Assembly (NCBI GenBank): GCA_938009235.1
Contig: CALLIK010000002.1
Coordinates: forward strand, 124,001-188,000
DNA length: 64,000 bases
Direction of reading: 5' to 3'
DNA from: an uncultured Caulobacterales bacterium
GTDB taxonomy: Bacteria > Pseudomonadota > Alphaproteobacteria > Caulobacterales > Maricaulaceae
Shown here: positions 11,685-21,913 of the stretch, one piece after another
Layout: the number at the start of each line of letters is the position of its first letter
Position numbering within the stretch: position 1 is the stretch's first letter
Notes under the pieces: model-generated
What the model saw: only the letters and a program-made list of their open reading frames with translations
Databases searched by the model: none
Told to the model about the DNA's origin: nothing
Program-made: the position numbers and the translations under genes

Positions 11685-13316
11685 TTGCACCCTACAGGAC
11701 CCAGAAACGCGAGTTTTTCGCCTTATCATGATGATGATCGTCTCTCCGACTTTTTGGATGACGATGCTCTACGGGTAACGAGTAATGCTGCCGTCGTATT
11801 CGCAATCCATGTCGGGATCATTTTTGCAATGTCGGGCAATTTTATTGTCCCTGACCTAAAACCTCCGCCGCCGCCCAAAGCTGTCACTGTAGAAATCATA
11901 ACATATGACCCGACACCTGAGCCTGAGCCTGAGCCTGAGCCAGTTGTTGTTGAGATCAAACCTACAGCGCCGCCACCTGCCGCCGTGCCAGCCCCTCGTC
12001 CGCAGCCTGAGCCGCAACCCATAGTTGAGCCTAAACCAACACCGCCGCCCCCGCCGCCTATTGTAGAGCCAGAACCTGAACCTGTGTTTACGCCACCACC
12101 ACCACCGCCAGAAATTCTATTTCAGCCAGAACCAGAACCGCTCGACCCCGTCGTGCCAGTGCCTCCCCCAGAGCCTATACCCTTGCCTGAACCTCTGCCT
12201 GAACCGGAGGCTCAGCCTATCATCGAATTTTTTGAGCCAATTCCAGAACCGCAGCCGATCCCGGAACCCATCATAGAATTTTATGAACCTTTACCCGAAC
12301 CTATAATTGAACCCGACCTGATTCCAGAGCCGATCATTGAGTTTTACGACCCCATCGTAGAACCAGAGCTAGACCTAGAGCCGCTTACTGTGCTGCCCGA
12401 ACTTCCGCCAACATCAGGCGTGATTGAGGCTGACCCTTTACCTGAAATTATAGAGCCAGAGCTTTTACCGCCCGAAATCATTATCGAGTTCGAACCCATT
12501 GTTGTGCTTGAACCTACCATTTTACCAGAGCCTGAACCGATTACGCCAGAGCCCAAAGCTGAGCCTGAAGTCATTCCGCTCGCACCGACGGTATTGGCCT
12601 CACCAGAAGCGCCAGAATCACGTGAAGAAGAAATCCGCGCCGTTCCACAAGAGCAAAGCGACCCATTCCTAGATCTTTTGAAGAAAGACATTGATTCGAC
12701 TCTTGATGACCCGATTGTCACGCCTCCGCGCGGCGGCGGCAATCAAGGTGCTGTCAACCTAGGTGGAACTCAGCCGCCGAGCGGTGGAACGCGAATAGGA
12801 CGTACAAACCCCGGGGCAGGAGGCTGGTCATTAGGGCCGCAAACCACGGGGCCTAGCGAAGCCTATAAAGGCATCAATCTAGACATTCGCTGCCGTGAAG
12901 AAGGCCGTACGCATGAGGATTGTCCGCAATATGTTCCAAAAAATAGAGGCCGCAGCACTGATGGTAGCGAGAGTTTTGAAGGCATGGCAGGTACAGGCAG
13001 CGATCGAGGCGACGGAATTTCTAGCTCGAGAACACTCCCATCACGTAGCAGCCTTGGACTTCCGATTGGAGACAACTCAATCAATAGCGGCGGCCCATCC
13101 ACAAGTGCAATGGATTTCCAAGACCAAAATTTCGACCGTGAATTTGTCAATAAAACACTCAACTTAGGCCCTAAGCCGAAAGGCCTCTTAGATGTTTTGG
13201 GCCCTAATGACGCGCCCCCGCCCGTCAATGACTGGACCTTAAACAACACACCTGCTGAAACGGAAGAGACAAATGATGACTCTCGGGATTGGGTTTTAGA
13301 TAAATTACCTGAGTAA
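11685..13316 (+). CDS. Pro/Glu-rich TonB-like single-pass membrane protein
   Basis: N-terminal TM ([17 protein letters not shown]) followed by (PE)n and degenerate EPIIEFYEP repeats; no TonB C-terminal domain recognised. Confidence 0.75.
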   Translation: MHPTGPRNASFSPYHDDDRLSDFLDDDALRVTSNAAVVFAIHVGIIFAMSGNFIVPDLKPPPPPKAVTVEIITYDPTPEPEPEPEPVVVEIKPTAPPPAAVPAPRPQPEPQPIVEPKPTPPPPPPIVEPEPEPVFTPPPPPPEILFQPEPEPLDPVVPVPPPEPIPLPEPLPEPEAQPIIEFFEPIPEPQPIPEPIIEFYEPLPEPIIEPDLIPEPIIEFYDPIVEPELDLEPLTVLPELPPTSGVIEADPLPEIIEPELLPPEIIIEFEPIVVLEPTILPEPEPITPEPKAEPEVIPLAPTVLASPEAPESREEEIRAVPQEQSDPFLDLLKKDIDSTLDDPIVTPPRGGGNQGAVNLGGTQPPSGGTRIGRTNPGAGGWSLGPQTTGPSEAYKGINLDIRCREEGRTHEDCPQYVPKNRGRSTDGSESFEGMAGTGSDRGDGISSSRTLPSRSSLGLPIGDNSINSGGPSTSAMDFQDQNFDREFVNKTLNLGPKPKGLLDVLGPNDAPPPVNDWTLNNTPAETEETNDDSRDWVLDKLPE

Positions 13317-13356
13317 CATCCCTCTCATCTTGAGGAATATAATCCAAAGGATAGGT

Positions 13357-13878
13357 TTAATTTAGCGGTGCAGTCATCTGTGCTAGCCCTGCAAGTGAAC
13401 GATTAAGAGCCGCCTGAGTCGCAGCCGTCTGCTTGAAAGGCCCAACACGCCCGATATAAGGAAAGCCGCTTAAATCGCGTTGCGCCTCAATCAAAAAGCT
13501 TGTCGTATCGCCTGTCTCGCGTAAGGCCAACGTGACTTGCTGTACGCCCAACGGGCCTTTGGTGTGAACAAGGACGAATTCACCTGGCGTAGATTGCACA
13601 ATTTCAAGCGACCCGAAGGCCTTACCTGATTTCCACGATGCCGTCTGGCCTGTACCATCAGTCGAGCCGCCAAAGACCCACTCGCTTTCAGGGCCTCCAA
13701 TGCCAGACCATTCAGAATAGGACCGTAAGTCAGCAACCACTTCATACACTGTATCGCGGTCAGTCTCTAACGTCACCACAGCGTCAACAACATGAGTGGA
13801 CGGCATAAAAAACCCTGCGACGCAAAGCGCCACAAACGCCAGTAAAATAAGACCAATAATGCGTAAGAGCCATTTCAT
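13357..13878 (-). CDS. SRPBCC-family protein
   Basis: TM anchor plus START/polyketide-cyclase-like pattern (TVYEVVADLRSYSEWSG). Confidence 0.75.
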   Translation of the reverse strand: MKWLLRIIGLILLAFVALCVAGFFMPSTHVVDAVVTLETDRDTVYEVVADLRSYSEWSGIGGPESEWVFGGSTDGTGQTASWKSGKAFGSLEIVQSTPGEFVLVHTKGPLGVQQVTLALRETGDTTSFLIEAQRDLSGFPYIGRVGPFKQTAATQAALNRSLAGLAQMTAPLN

Positions 13879-13974
13879 ACGGCAACTTTAACCTTCAACC
13901 TCTGTAGAAGCCATTAAAAACGGATTGCAGGCACCGCCCTCCCGCTTCATAGACTCACGAGGAGGAGACGACCC

Positions 13975-15510
13975 ATGCCATATACCCTAATTTTTGCCGA
14001 GAGCGATCCGACAATGATGGCGGAATTTGGAGGACTAGCCATGTCAGGCTTAAACCTCTTAGGCTCATTGTTCCTCTTCATCGTCGGACTGCTTATGGCC
14101 ACAGCAATTGTCATGTTTATCGTCGATATCACTCAGACTCGCTCTGCGGTACGCCGAAACTATCCAGTCATCGGACGGTTTCGAACTTTATTTTCACATA
14201 TGGGCGAGTTCTTTCGGCAATATTTCTTTGCGATGGATCGCGAAGAGATGCCTTTCAACAGAGCCGAGCGCGACTGGATCAGTCATGTCTGTGAAGACGG
14301 CAGCGGCGTTGTCCCATTTGGATCTACTAAAAACTTAACACCCGGGACGCCTGTTTTTGCAAACGGTCTCTTTCCTGCTCTTGATGATGACGAACGGCCA
14401 GTGCCTGATTTCATTATTGGGCCAAATACGCGTAACCCGTACAAGCCTGGGTCTTTGTTTAATATCTCCGCCATGAGTTACGGCAGCCTGTCCAAACCCG
14501 CTATTCAAGCCTTGTCCCACGGCGCAGCTTTATCAAATTGTTTCCTCAACACTGGCGAAGGCGGTGTGTCTCCGTATCACCTCGAAGGCGGATGCGACAT
14601 TGTCTACCAACTCGGAACCGCAAAATTTGGTGCGCGCAATTCGGATTCAACGCTGAATGAGGATAAACTACGTAAGCTTTGCGAAAACCCCTTCATCAAA
14701 ATGGTAGAGATCAAACTCTCCCAAGGTGCAAAGCCCGGCAAAGGCGGCATTCTTCCCGGCAAGAAAGTCACAGCGGAAATCGCGGCCATTCGCGGGATTG
14801 AAGAAGGCCAATCCGCGCTCTCGCCGAACCGTCATATTGACGCGAGTAATGTCGAAGAATTACTCGACCTCATTCACCGCGTCCGCGAAGCCTCAGGAAG
14901 GCCAACTGGAATCAAATTGTGCATTGGGCAAGTTGGCCCCGTTATCGACTTATTGAAAGCCATCAAAGCACGCGGCAATGCTTCGGCTCCAGATTATATT
15001 GCAGTTGACGGCGGAGACGGCGGAACAGGCGCAGCGCCCTTACCTCTTATTGATAATACGGGTCTCACAGTTCGCGAAAGTCTTCCGTTGATAGATGATC
15101 TACTACGCGAGTATGGCTTGCGAGAGAACGTCAAAATTATTGCTTCGGGAAAATTAGTGACATCAGCCGATGTGGCCTGGGCCTTCTGTGCCGGGGCTGA
15201 CATGGTCAATAATGCGCGCGGTTTCATGTTCGCACTAGGCTGTATTCAGGCGCTTAAATGCGACAAAAACACATGCCCAACTGGGATCACAACACATAAT
15301 CCTCGCCTACAACGTGGATTGAACCCTGCCAACAAAGCTGTTCGCGTCCATAATTACATCAAGAATATCATCAAGGAAGTTGAGATCATCGCCCATGCGT
15401 GCGGCGTTGACGAACCTCGCCAGATGCAACGCGAACACTTGCTGATTGTTCAAGCATCAGGCCGCTCAACGCCCTTTGATCAAGTCTGGGATAAATCTAG
15501 TTATACGTAG
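13975..15510 (+). CDS. FMN-binding glutamate synthase family protein
   Basis: GEGGVSPYH, YIAVDGGDGGTGAAP, CDKNTCPTGITTHNP motifs. Confidence 0.95.
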   Translation: MPYTLIFAESDPTMMAEFGGLAMSGLNLLGSLFLFIVGLLMATAIVMFIVDITQTRSAVRRNYPVIGRFRTLFSHMGEFFRQYFFAMDREEMPFNRAERDWISHVCEDGSGVVPFGSTKNLTPGTPVFANGLFPALDDDERPVPDFIIGPNTRNPYKPGSLFNISAMSYGSLSKPAIQALSHGAALSNCFLNTGEGGVSPYHLEGGCDIVYQLGTAKFGARNSDSTLNEDKLRKLCENPFIKMVEIKLSQGAKPGKGGILPGKKVTAEIAAIRGIEEGQSALSPNRHIDASNVEELLDLIHRVREASGRPTGIKLCIGQVGPVIDLLKAIKARGNASAPDYIAVDGGDGGTGAAPLPLIDNTGLTVRESLPLIDDLLREYGLRENVKIIASGKLVTSADVAWAFCAGADMVNNARGFMFALGCIQALKCDKNTCPTGITTHNPRLQRGLNPANKAVRVHNYIKNIIKEVEIIAHACGVDEPRQMQREHLLIVQASGRSTPFDQVWDKSSYT

Positions 15511-15531
15511 AGAGAGAGAGAGAGAGAGAGA
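15509..15531. repeat. (AG)11 dinucleotide microsatellite
   Basis: Uninterrupted AGAGAG tract starting inside the TAG stop of the upstream gene. Confidence 0.98.
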
Positions 15532-15534
15532 ACT

Positions 15535-15951
15535 TTGATCGTCGATATGATATCCAAAATTTGCGTCACCACTTGCACATGCGCATTCTTATTGGCGGCC
15601 TGCAATAGTCCAGAGACGCATATGTATGTCACTTACGACACGCTATCAGAGGCAATAGAAGATAGAGCAATAGCACGAGGGTGGATTCCAAATTGGACGC
15701 CTCAAGCTGCCATCAATATTCATGAAGTTCACAATCTCGATACAAGTTCACGGGCTATTAGTTTTACTTTTCCCAATGCAAACGCTTTAATCCAAACGTT
15801 AAATTGTCAAGACGTTCAAAAGCCTCTGAAACCAGCCAAAAAAACGGACTTATTCCCGCAAATGATTCATCTGAACGCGGGAGTTAAAAATTGTGATGAC
15901 CTATTTGTTTTTGTCGAAAATTCAGAACACGTCCATATTTGGGCGAACTAA
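15535..15951 (+). CDS. hypothetical lipoprotein
   Basis: Signal peptide/lipobox FLLAAC; start is TTG 15535 or, more likely, ATG 15547. Confidence 0.6.
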   Translation: MIVDMISKICVTTCTCAFLLAACNSPETHMYVTYDTLSEAIEDRAIARGWIPNWTPQAAINIHEVHNLDTSSRAISFTFPNANALIQTLNCQDVQKPLKPAKKTDLFPQMIHLNAGVKNCDDLFVFVENSEHVHIWAN

Positions 15952-16025
15952 TTAAACTAAGGATTTATCCGATGCGTAAACGCATCGACGCAGCGGTAAA
16001 TCTATCTCTTAGATCGGTTTTCACC

Positions 16026-16793
16026 TTAAGCGTATTTGTCACCGAGATAGACGCGGCGCACATCAGGGTTCGCTCGAATTTCATCTGGCGTGCCTTCAAA
16101 CAAAGCTTCGCCTTGGAACAAGATCGACGCGCGATCGACGATATCCAAAGTTTCACGGACCCGATGATCTGTGATCAAAATCCCGATACCACGTTTCTTG
16201 AGATAGAGAACCAGCTCAGAAATATCCGCAATCGCAATCGGGTCAATCCCAGTGAATGGTTCATCCAATAGAATAAAGCTCGGACGAGACGCGAGCGCAC
16301 GTGCAATCTCAACACGGCGGCGTTCACCGCCAGAAAGGGCGAGTGCTGGCGACTTGCGGATATGACCAATATTCAGCTCATCCAATAATGCTGAAACAGT
16401 ATCATCCCATTTAGAGCGATCTTTTTCAGTGAGCTGCACAACAGCTTTGATATTCTCTTCAACGGTAAGCCCGCGAAAAATAGATTGTTCTTGCGGGAGA
16501 TAACCAACACCGAGACGCGCACGTTGGTACATTGGTAATTTTGTGATGTCCTGCCCATCAAGTGAAATCGAGCCGCGATCCGCTTCGATCAAACCCATGA
16601 TCATATAAAAGCTCGTTGTTTTACCCGCGCCATTAGGCCCCATGAGCGCCACAACTTCGCCGCGTTGGACAGTCAATGTGATATCTTTAACGACAACACG
16701 GCCCCGATAAGCTTTGCCAATATTATTAGCGGCCAAGCCCGTAGCAGGTGGCGTGATTATTTTTGATTTAATGCGTGGATCAGCTTCGGCCAT
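16026..16793 (-). CDS. lptB: LPS export ABC transporter ATP-binding protein
   Basis: Walker A GPNGAGKTT, LSGGERRRVEIARAL; adjacent to lptA/lptC; start MAEADPR. Confidence 0.95.
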   Translation of the reverse strand: MAEADPRIKSKIITPPATGLAANNIGKAYRGRVVVKDITLTVQRGEVVALMGPNGAGKTTSFYMIMGLIEADRGSISLDGQDITKLPMYQRARLGVGYLPQEQSIFRGLTVEENIKAVVQLTEKDRSKWDDTVSALLDELNIGHIRKSPALALSGGERRRVEIARALASRPSFILLDEPFTGIDPIAIADISELVLYLKKRGIGILITDHRVRETLDIVDRASILFQGEALFEGTPDEIRANPDVRRVYLGDKYA

Positions 16794-17320
16794 TAATTTG
16801 TGCCTTGTGCTGTATCTGTGGAGCGGATCAAAATCGCAACGCGGCGGCCCTTGCCGCACTTTCGACCCTTACAATCGCCGCCAACTTTCGCGGCGCGTGT
16901 TGTTAGATTATAGTCCAATTTTTCACCTGTCACGACACTATCGTCTTGAAGCAACACAACATCGCCCGTCACCACAAAGCTATCCGTGGCGCGCGTGTAA
17001 ACGCCCTTGTCACCGCGAACTTCTTGCTCTGGCGTTATATAATAGAAGTTTCCTGTCGCGACCATGCGGTTAAAACCATCCGTTGAGACCAATCCACCGC
17101 CATTTCCATCTGTGTATATTTGGACTTTATCTGCCAATAGACGCACATCGCCTTGGCGAATATCTACTTGGCCCAATAATGTAATCAGACCGTTAGTTGA
17201 GACAGTGTCATCAGCGCCCAAGAATGTGTCTGCTGACGAATCCATAGAAAACTGGGCAAAAGCTGTAGTTGGTGCAAGCCCAATAAAACTAATGGCCATC
17301 AAGGTTAGAAAATTACGCAT
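16793..17320 (-). CDS. lptA: LptA/OstA-family LPS transport periplasmic protein
   Basis: OstA-type repeat; operonic position; start MRNFLTL. Confidence 0.88.
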   Translation of the reverse strand: MRNFLTLMAISFIGLAPTTAFAQFSMDSSADTFLGADDTVSTNGLITLLGQVDIRQGDVRLLADKVQIYTDGNGGGLVSTDGFNRMVATGNFYYITPEQEVRGDKGVYTRATDSFVVTGDVVLLQDDSVVTGEKLDYNLTTRAAKVGGDCKGRKCGKGRRVAILIRSTDTAQGTN

Positions 17321-17331
17321 TACATCACGTC

Positions 17332-18471
17332 CTACTTGCCTGAGCCAGGAATACGAATTTCGGTTCGTCCATTTGAAGCGCAATCGCGTCCCAAACAGTT
17401 TCCTAAGAAACGTATCGTACCTGTCTTTGTATTATATGTCATCTTTTGTGCTTCAACGCGTTTACCATCAGGTTGAACGACAATTACATCGCCTGTCACA
17501 GTCATAAGGCTTTTGTCGCGCTCATAAACGCCTTTACGTCCACGAATATCATTATCTGCCGTTACATAATGGAAATCACCTTGGGCATCGATCCGTTGAA
17601 TCGCGCCAAGTTTTACACTTCCAGTCTCTTCGCCGCCTTCGTTCACGCGAAAAATATCCATCTTGTCAGATGTAATAACTGCGCCCTCTTGGGCCACTCT
17701 TACGTCCCCGCGTAGGTCCGTGTGACGGCCTTTATAAATACCAAGATCCGACGTCACATCGATAGGTCCCGAGCCACCAAAGCCAAAACTATCCTCTGCA
17801 TCCATTGCGCCTGCACTGCGCGTCAACTTTGCAACCAAACCGTCTTTAAAAATAAATGTGCTATAGTCGTCTTTAATTTCATATCTCTGGCCGCTGACCT
17901 GACCAAAATCGCCTGTGCAATAAATAGGTTCATTGCCTGTAATTCGTTTTTCAACGTTGAAAATACGGGCATGGGTCGTGTCACATTTATTGCCGTCATC
18001 TGTTTCCAAATTGACGTCTTTATTCAAATCTAAAATCTTTTCTACATCGTTATAAGCGCCATCTTTAGCGATAACGGAACTGTTTTCCACACCTTCACTT
18101 CGCATAAATTCCAACACAGGACTGTCGAGTAAAACAGTATTGAGGTTTTTCATGCGGCGAATGGCTGTATCCGCTGTCAGGTTGAAAGGCAGACCATCAC
18201 CCGTACGACCAGAATAGCGAGGATTGGTCATCTTTACGCTTTCTGATGGGTCATTTTCGAAACTAGGGCCGCCTCGATCCGAAAAAAACTGCAAGATTAA
18301 AAAGGTCACGAGAACACAAGATATCGCGATCAACACATACCGCATCAATTTAATACGACGGGTATGCGAACGAGCTGCCTCAAGCGTCAGTGTACGTTTA
18401 GGCTCCCAAAGGCCGAGGCCTTCAGAAACGCTCCGATCAGGCGCGGATGATATGTTAGCCGTAGCGTTCAT
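17332..18471 (-). CDS. lptC: LPS export protein LptC with C-terminal OstA/LptA-like extension
   Basis: N-terminal TM, LptC-like first domain; C-terminus resembles LptA of the same operon. Confidence 0.85.
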   Translation of the reverse strand: MNATANISSAPDRSVSEGLGLWEPKRTLTLEAARSHTRRIKLMRYVLIAISCVLVTFLILQFFSDRGGPSFENDPSESVKMTNPRYSGRTGDGLPFNLTADTAIRRMKNLNTVLLDSPVLEFMRSEGVENSSVIAKDGAYNDVEKILDLNKDVNLETDDGNKCDTTHARIFNVEKRITGNEPIYCTGDFGQVSGQRYEIKDDYSTFIFKDGLVAKLTRSAGAMDAEDSFGFGGSGPIDVTSDLGIYKGRHTDLRGDVRVAQEGAVITSDKMDIFRVNEGGEETGSVKLGAIQRIDAQGDFHYVTADNDIRGRKGVYERDKSLMTVTGDVIVVQPDGKRVEAQKMTYNTKTGTIRFLGNCLGRDCASNGRTEIRIPGSGK

Positions 18472-18558
18472 TATAGACGAGCTATAGCGTTCCGCACGCT
18501 AAGGCGCGATAGGTAAATAGCTGGAATGAAGTATTCGTAATGCACGCGCATTTCGTCA

Positions 18559-19188
18559 TTAATCGGCACGTCGCATACGATGTGAGAAGATATCCACATC
18601 TGCCCAGCCCTGTAAATCCAGTTTTGCACGCGTCGTCAGAAATTCGAAACAGCCTTGTGCGATATCCCAACGCGATTCACGCATCAGGCGCGCAGATAGA
18701 ATTGTTTTGAGTTGATGCAAATACAGAACATCTGACGCCGCATAATTAAGCTGCGCGACCGTCAACTCATCTGCTGCCCAATCAGACGATTGCTGCTGCT
18801 TAGAGAGATCAACATTGATCAATTCTTTGGTCAGATCTTTTAACCCGTGACGATCTGTATAGGTCCGCACAAGACCAGAGGCGATTTTCGTACAGAACAC
18901 AGGCGCGGTTACGACCTCTAGGTCACGCAGCATCATAGCGACATCAAAACGCGCGAAGTGAAAAATCTTTACAACATCAGGGTCAGCCATCAACTTTTTC
19001 AAGTTTGGCGCATCATAACTGCTGCGGTCCATCTGCACGATATGAGCATCACCATCACCTGCGGATAGCTGCACAAGGCAGAGCTTATCACGCACCATAG
19101 ACAGGCCTTGCGTTTCCGTATCAACGGCCACGGACTTTCCAAAGTCTATTCCATCTGGGAGATCATGTTTGTGCAGGTGAACAGTCAT
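18559..19188 (-). CDS. rnd: ribonuclease D / 3'-5' exonuclease
   Basis: DEDD exonuclease motifs VAVDTETQG, FHFARFDV, YAASDVLYL. Confidence 0.92.
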   Translation of the reverse strand: MTVHLHKHDLPDGIDFGKSVAVDTETQGLSMVRDKLCLVQLSAGDGDAHIVQMDRSSYDAPNLKKLMADPDVVKIFHFARFDVAMMLRDLEVVTAPVFCTKIASGLVRTYTDRHGLKDLTKELINVDLSKQQQSSDWAADELTVAQLNYAASDVLYLHQLKTILSARLMRESRWDIAQGCFEFLTTRAKLDLQGWADVDIFSHRMRRAD

Positions 19189-19332
19189 AGCTTGGTCTTT
19201 CGTAACTCTGACCGCCTGTAGGCGGGACAGCGCAAGGTTTCAAGTTTTGAAGGTTTCAGTGTTGCTGGCCATTATCACTGTCCTGCCAGAATTTCGGCGA
19301 CCTCATGATATAAACCCTGCTAGGGCTTCACT

Positions 19333-20388
19333 ATGGACCTCTTGACGCCCCCTCACCCTGAAACAGATGCAGACTGCTACCTCATCTTCCGCGACAAGGA
19401 TTTGGCGTATGATGGGCATTTATTTGTTGGGGTCAGTTCAACAGGCATATTTTGCCGCCCAGGATGCCCCGCAAAAATGCCTAAGCCTGAGAACTGTAGC
19501 TTTTACCAAACTGCGGAACAGGCGATTTCCGCAGGCCACCGTGCCTGCAAACGATGCCACCCAGCGGGCGGTGATACAGCCTTGATCAAACACCTCATCA
19601 GTTTGGTTGAAGACGAACCAGAGATGAAATTCACGCAAGCCAGTTTGACGCAACGAGGAATTGACCCGTCAACGGCGCGGCGGCATTTTCTCAATCGATT
19701 TGGGATGAGTTTCACAGACTATGCCCGCGCACGCCGATTGGGACGCGCGGCGCGTACGTTAGCTAAAGGTGGCTCTGTGCTTGAGGCGCAATTGGACGCT
19801 GGATTTGAAAGTGCCTCAGGGTTTCGAACAGCTTACGCCAAGACTTTCGGAAGCGCCCCCGTCAAAGGACACGCAACGCCTTTGTCTATCGATTGGATAG
19901 AGACGCCAATGGGACGTATGATTACGATTTCTGATGAGACTGCGCTATATTTGCTAGAGTTTACCAACCGAAAAAATATGCGGCGACAATTCGACCGTTT
20001 ACGTAAAATACAAGGCCGCGCTGTTTTACCGGGCCGCACAGATATAACAGTTCAAATTGAATCTGAACTCTCCCGTTATTTCGCGGGCGAACTTACGCAT
20101 TTCAAAACACCACTCGCCACATCAGGCACAGAGTTTCAACGTCAAACGTGGGACGCGTTGCAAACCATTCCACACGGAGAAACACGGTCCTATGCGCAAC
20201 TGGCCGAGATGATCGGAAAACCAGCCGCCGTTCGGGCCGTTGCCTCTGCCAATGCCAATAATGGATTAGCTCTCATTATTCCCTGCCACCGCGTCATCGC
20301 AAAAAATGGCGGACTTGGCGGGTATGCTGGCGGGTTGAAACGCAAGCAAGAGTTACTGGATTTAGAGGCCCGCGCCCCAAAAAATTAA
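19333..20388 (+). CDS. ada: bifunctional transcriptional activator / O6-methylguanine-DNA methyltransferase
   Basis: Ada Zn site FCRPGCPAK...ACKRC, AraC-type HTH, IPCHRVI active site. Confidence 0.95.
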   Translation: MDLLTPPHPETDADCYLIFRDKDLAYDGHLFVGVSSTGIFCRPGCPAKMPKPENCSFYQTAEQAISAGHRACKRCHPAGGDTALIKHLISLVEDEPEMKFTQASLTQRGIDPSTARRHFLNRFGMSFTDYARARRLGRAARTLAKGGSVLEAQLDAGFESASGFRTAYAKTFGSAPVKGHATPLSIDWIETPMGRMITISDETALYLLEFTNRKNMRRQFDRLRKIQGRAVLPGRTDITVQIESELSRYFAGELTHFKTPLATSGTEFQRQTWDALQTIPHGETRSYAQLAEMIGKPAAVRAVASANANNGLALIIPCHRVIAKNGGLGGYAGGLKRKQELLDLEARAPKN

Positions 20389-20834
20389 TTGGGCGTAAGC
20401 GTGAACTGTGCGTTCAAATTTCCGTTTTGCCCTGTACTGATCAAGGCACTGTTTACGTCAACACGATAGCCCGTAATGATGTCATTCATTACACCATAAA
20501 ACGCAGTCGTCGTAACATCCTCAATCCAAATCGTCAGGCCTTCATTGTCTTGCGGTTCCATCCGCGAAAGGTCGACACCACGTTTACGCGCCACATCAAT
20601 CAGAGCGCCGCGCGTAAACTCTTCGCGGTCTCCACTGACTGAGCCTACATTTAATTTCGGCGCAGCTCGAAGCCAAAGCTCACGATCTGTTTGCGCCGCT
20701 TGAAGTTCGGCTTGACCGCTTGGCTTGCTCTCTCGCGTAACAGCGAACCAGACCAGAAAAAGAACAAGCATCGCCGCCATGACCATCAGCAGAACACGCT
20801 CTCGCGGTTCGCGAGATTGGAACCACGTTATCAT
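20385..20834 (-). CDS. gspM: type II secretion system protein GspM
   Basis: N-terminal TM, position in gsp cluster. Confidence 0.85.
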   Translation of the reverse strand: MITWFQSREPRERVLLMVMAAMLVLFLVWFAVTRESKPSGQAELQAAQTDRELWLRAAPKLNVGSVSGDREEFTRGALIDVARKRGVDLSRMEPQDNEGLTIWIEDVTTTAFYGVMNDIITGYRVDVNSALISTGQNGNLNAQFTLTPN

Positions 20835-21913
20835 GATGCTTCTCCTATGCTCAATGTGGCTTCACCAACAAAAGCCCCCTCTTGTTCGCGAACACCGCCC
20901 GTTGTCAAAACACCGCCGGCCTTCGAGATCGCAGCCTCCACCTGAGCCGCCGCGCCAAAACTTGGATAAATCAGGCGCAGGCGTAACACCTTGTCAGCCG
21001 CATTATATCGCAGTTGATCCACGCGCATATCCTCAAAGCCAGAGAGGCCTGAGAAAAGAATCGAAGAGAGATCTAAAAATCCTGTCGGTGTAGTCGGGCC
21101 CGCTTTCAAAGATTGCGCCGCTTTGCGTCCTGGGTTGGAAGGCGCACGATTACCCGTTGCCGCTAAATACTCAGCAGCGGTCTGCGCCCGTAAATCTTTA
21201 GCTTGCGCGCCCGCCGCTCGGGCTTGAACGCCCCCCCAAACAAATAACGCAAGTGCCGCCGTCGCAGCAAGTGCCCCGAAACGAATCAATGGAACGCGCG
21301 GCACATTAATATTTGAGCGCGCACGATAATCTCCTTGCAACAGATTTAATCCGCGACCTGCAAACAGGCCCTCAGCGAATAGAGCCGCAAGTTTCCCATC
21401 ACTGACGCGGCCCAAAGTTTCATCCGTCCAATCCAAATCTAACGCTGCCCGTGAGGGCTCAACCGCGCGATCAATAACGTGGAGGGCTTTGTCACCCGAT
21501 AGTAGATCATAATCCGCATAAACCGCCTTAGGGCGCAACCCGCCCAAAGTTTCCAACAAGCGGTCCATGACATCTTGGTCCACAATCGCGAGATGCGGTG
21601 GCTGACTGTCAGAGAGTGCAAAGTGCAAATCTTCGGCATTATTTGCAATATCGTCCTCGCGTGCAAAACGCGCCATTTTCAATTGTTGTGCACGGCCCGC
21701 TTTCGGCAGGTCAGTTTCATAAATCCGTACCCATTGACCTGGCAAAATAATCGTAAGGTCTGTGACCTCTAAATCAGGTAATTGCGTAGATGGGACACGG
21801 CGTGTTTCATAGCCGAGCCCCGCTCCCTGGCCAGTCTCTTGCCCTGACGCTGTCGCGACAATCGCTTCGCCGCCATCAAGGCTTGGCAAAATAAGTAATG
21901 TCGATGCCGCCAT
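20831..21913 (-). CDS. gspL: type II secretion system protein GspL
   Basis: Cytoplasmic actin-like plus periplasmic architecture; cluster position. Confidence 0.88.
   Translation of the reverse strand: MAASTLLILPSLDGGEAIVATASGQETGQGAGLGYETRRVPSTQLPDLEVTDLTIILPGQWVRIYETDLPKAGRAQQLKMARFAREDDIANNAEDLHFALSDSQPPHLAIVDQDVMDRLLETLGGLRPKAVYADYDLLSGDKALHVIDRAVEPSRAALDLDWTDETLGRVSDGKLAALFAEGLFAGRGLNLLQGDYRARSNINVPRVPLIRFGALAATAALALFVWGGVQARAAGAQAKDLRAQTAAEYLAATGNRAPSNPGRKAAQSLKAGPTTPTGFLDLSSILFSGLSGFEDMRVDQLRYNAADKVLRLRLIYPSFGAAAQVEAAISKAGGVLTTGGVREQEGAFVGEATLSIGEAS

Noticed and set aside
11931-12560. Repetitive DNA as tandem-repeat or CRISPR-like array
   Set aside because: In-frame codon-level PE/EPIIEF protein repeat, not a DNA-level array.
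12344-12742. Gly/Ser-rich minus-strand ORF
   Set aside because: Antisense of the Pro/Glu-rich repeat; composition explained by the complementary strand.
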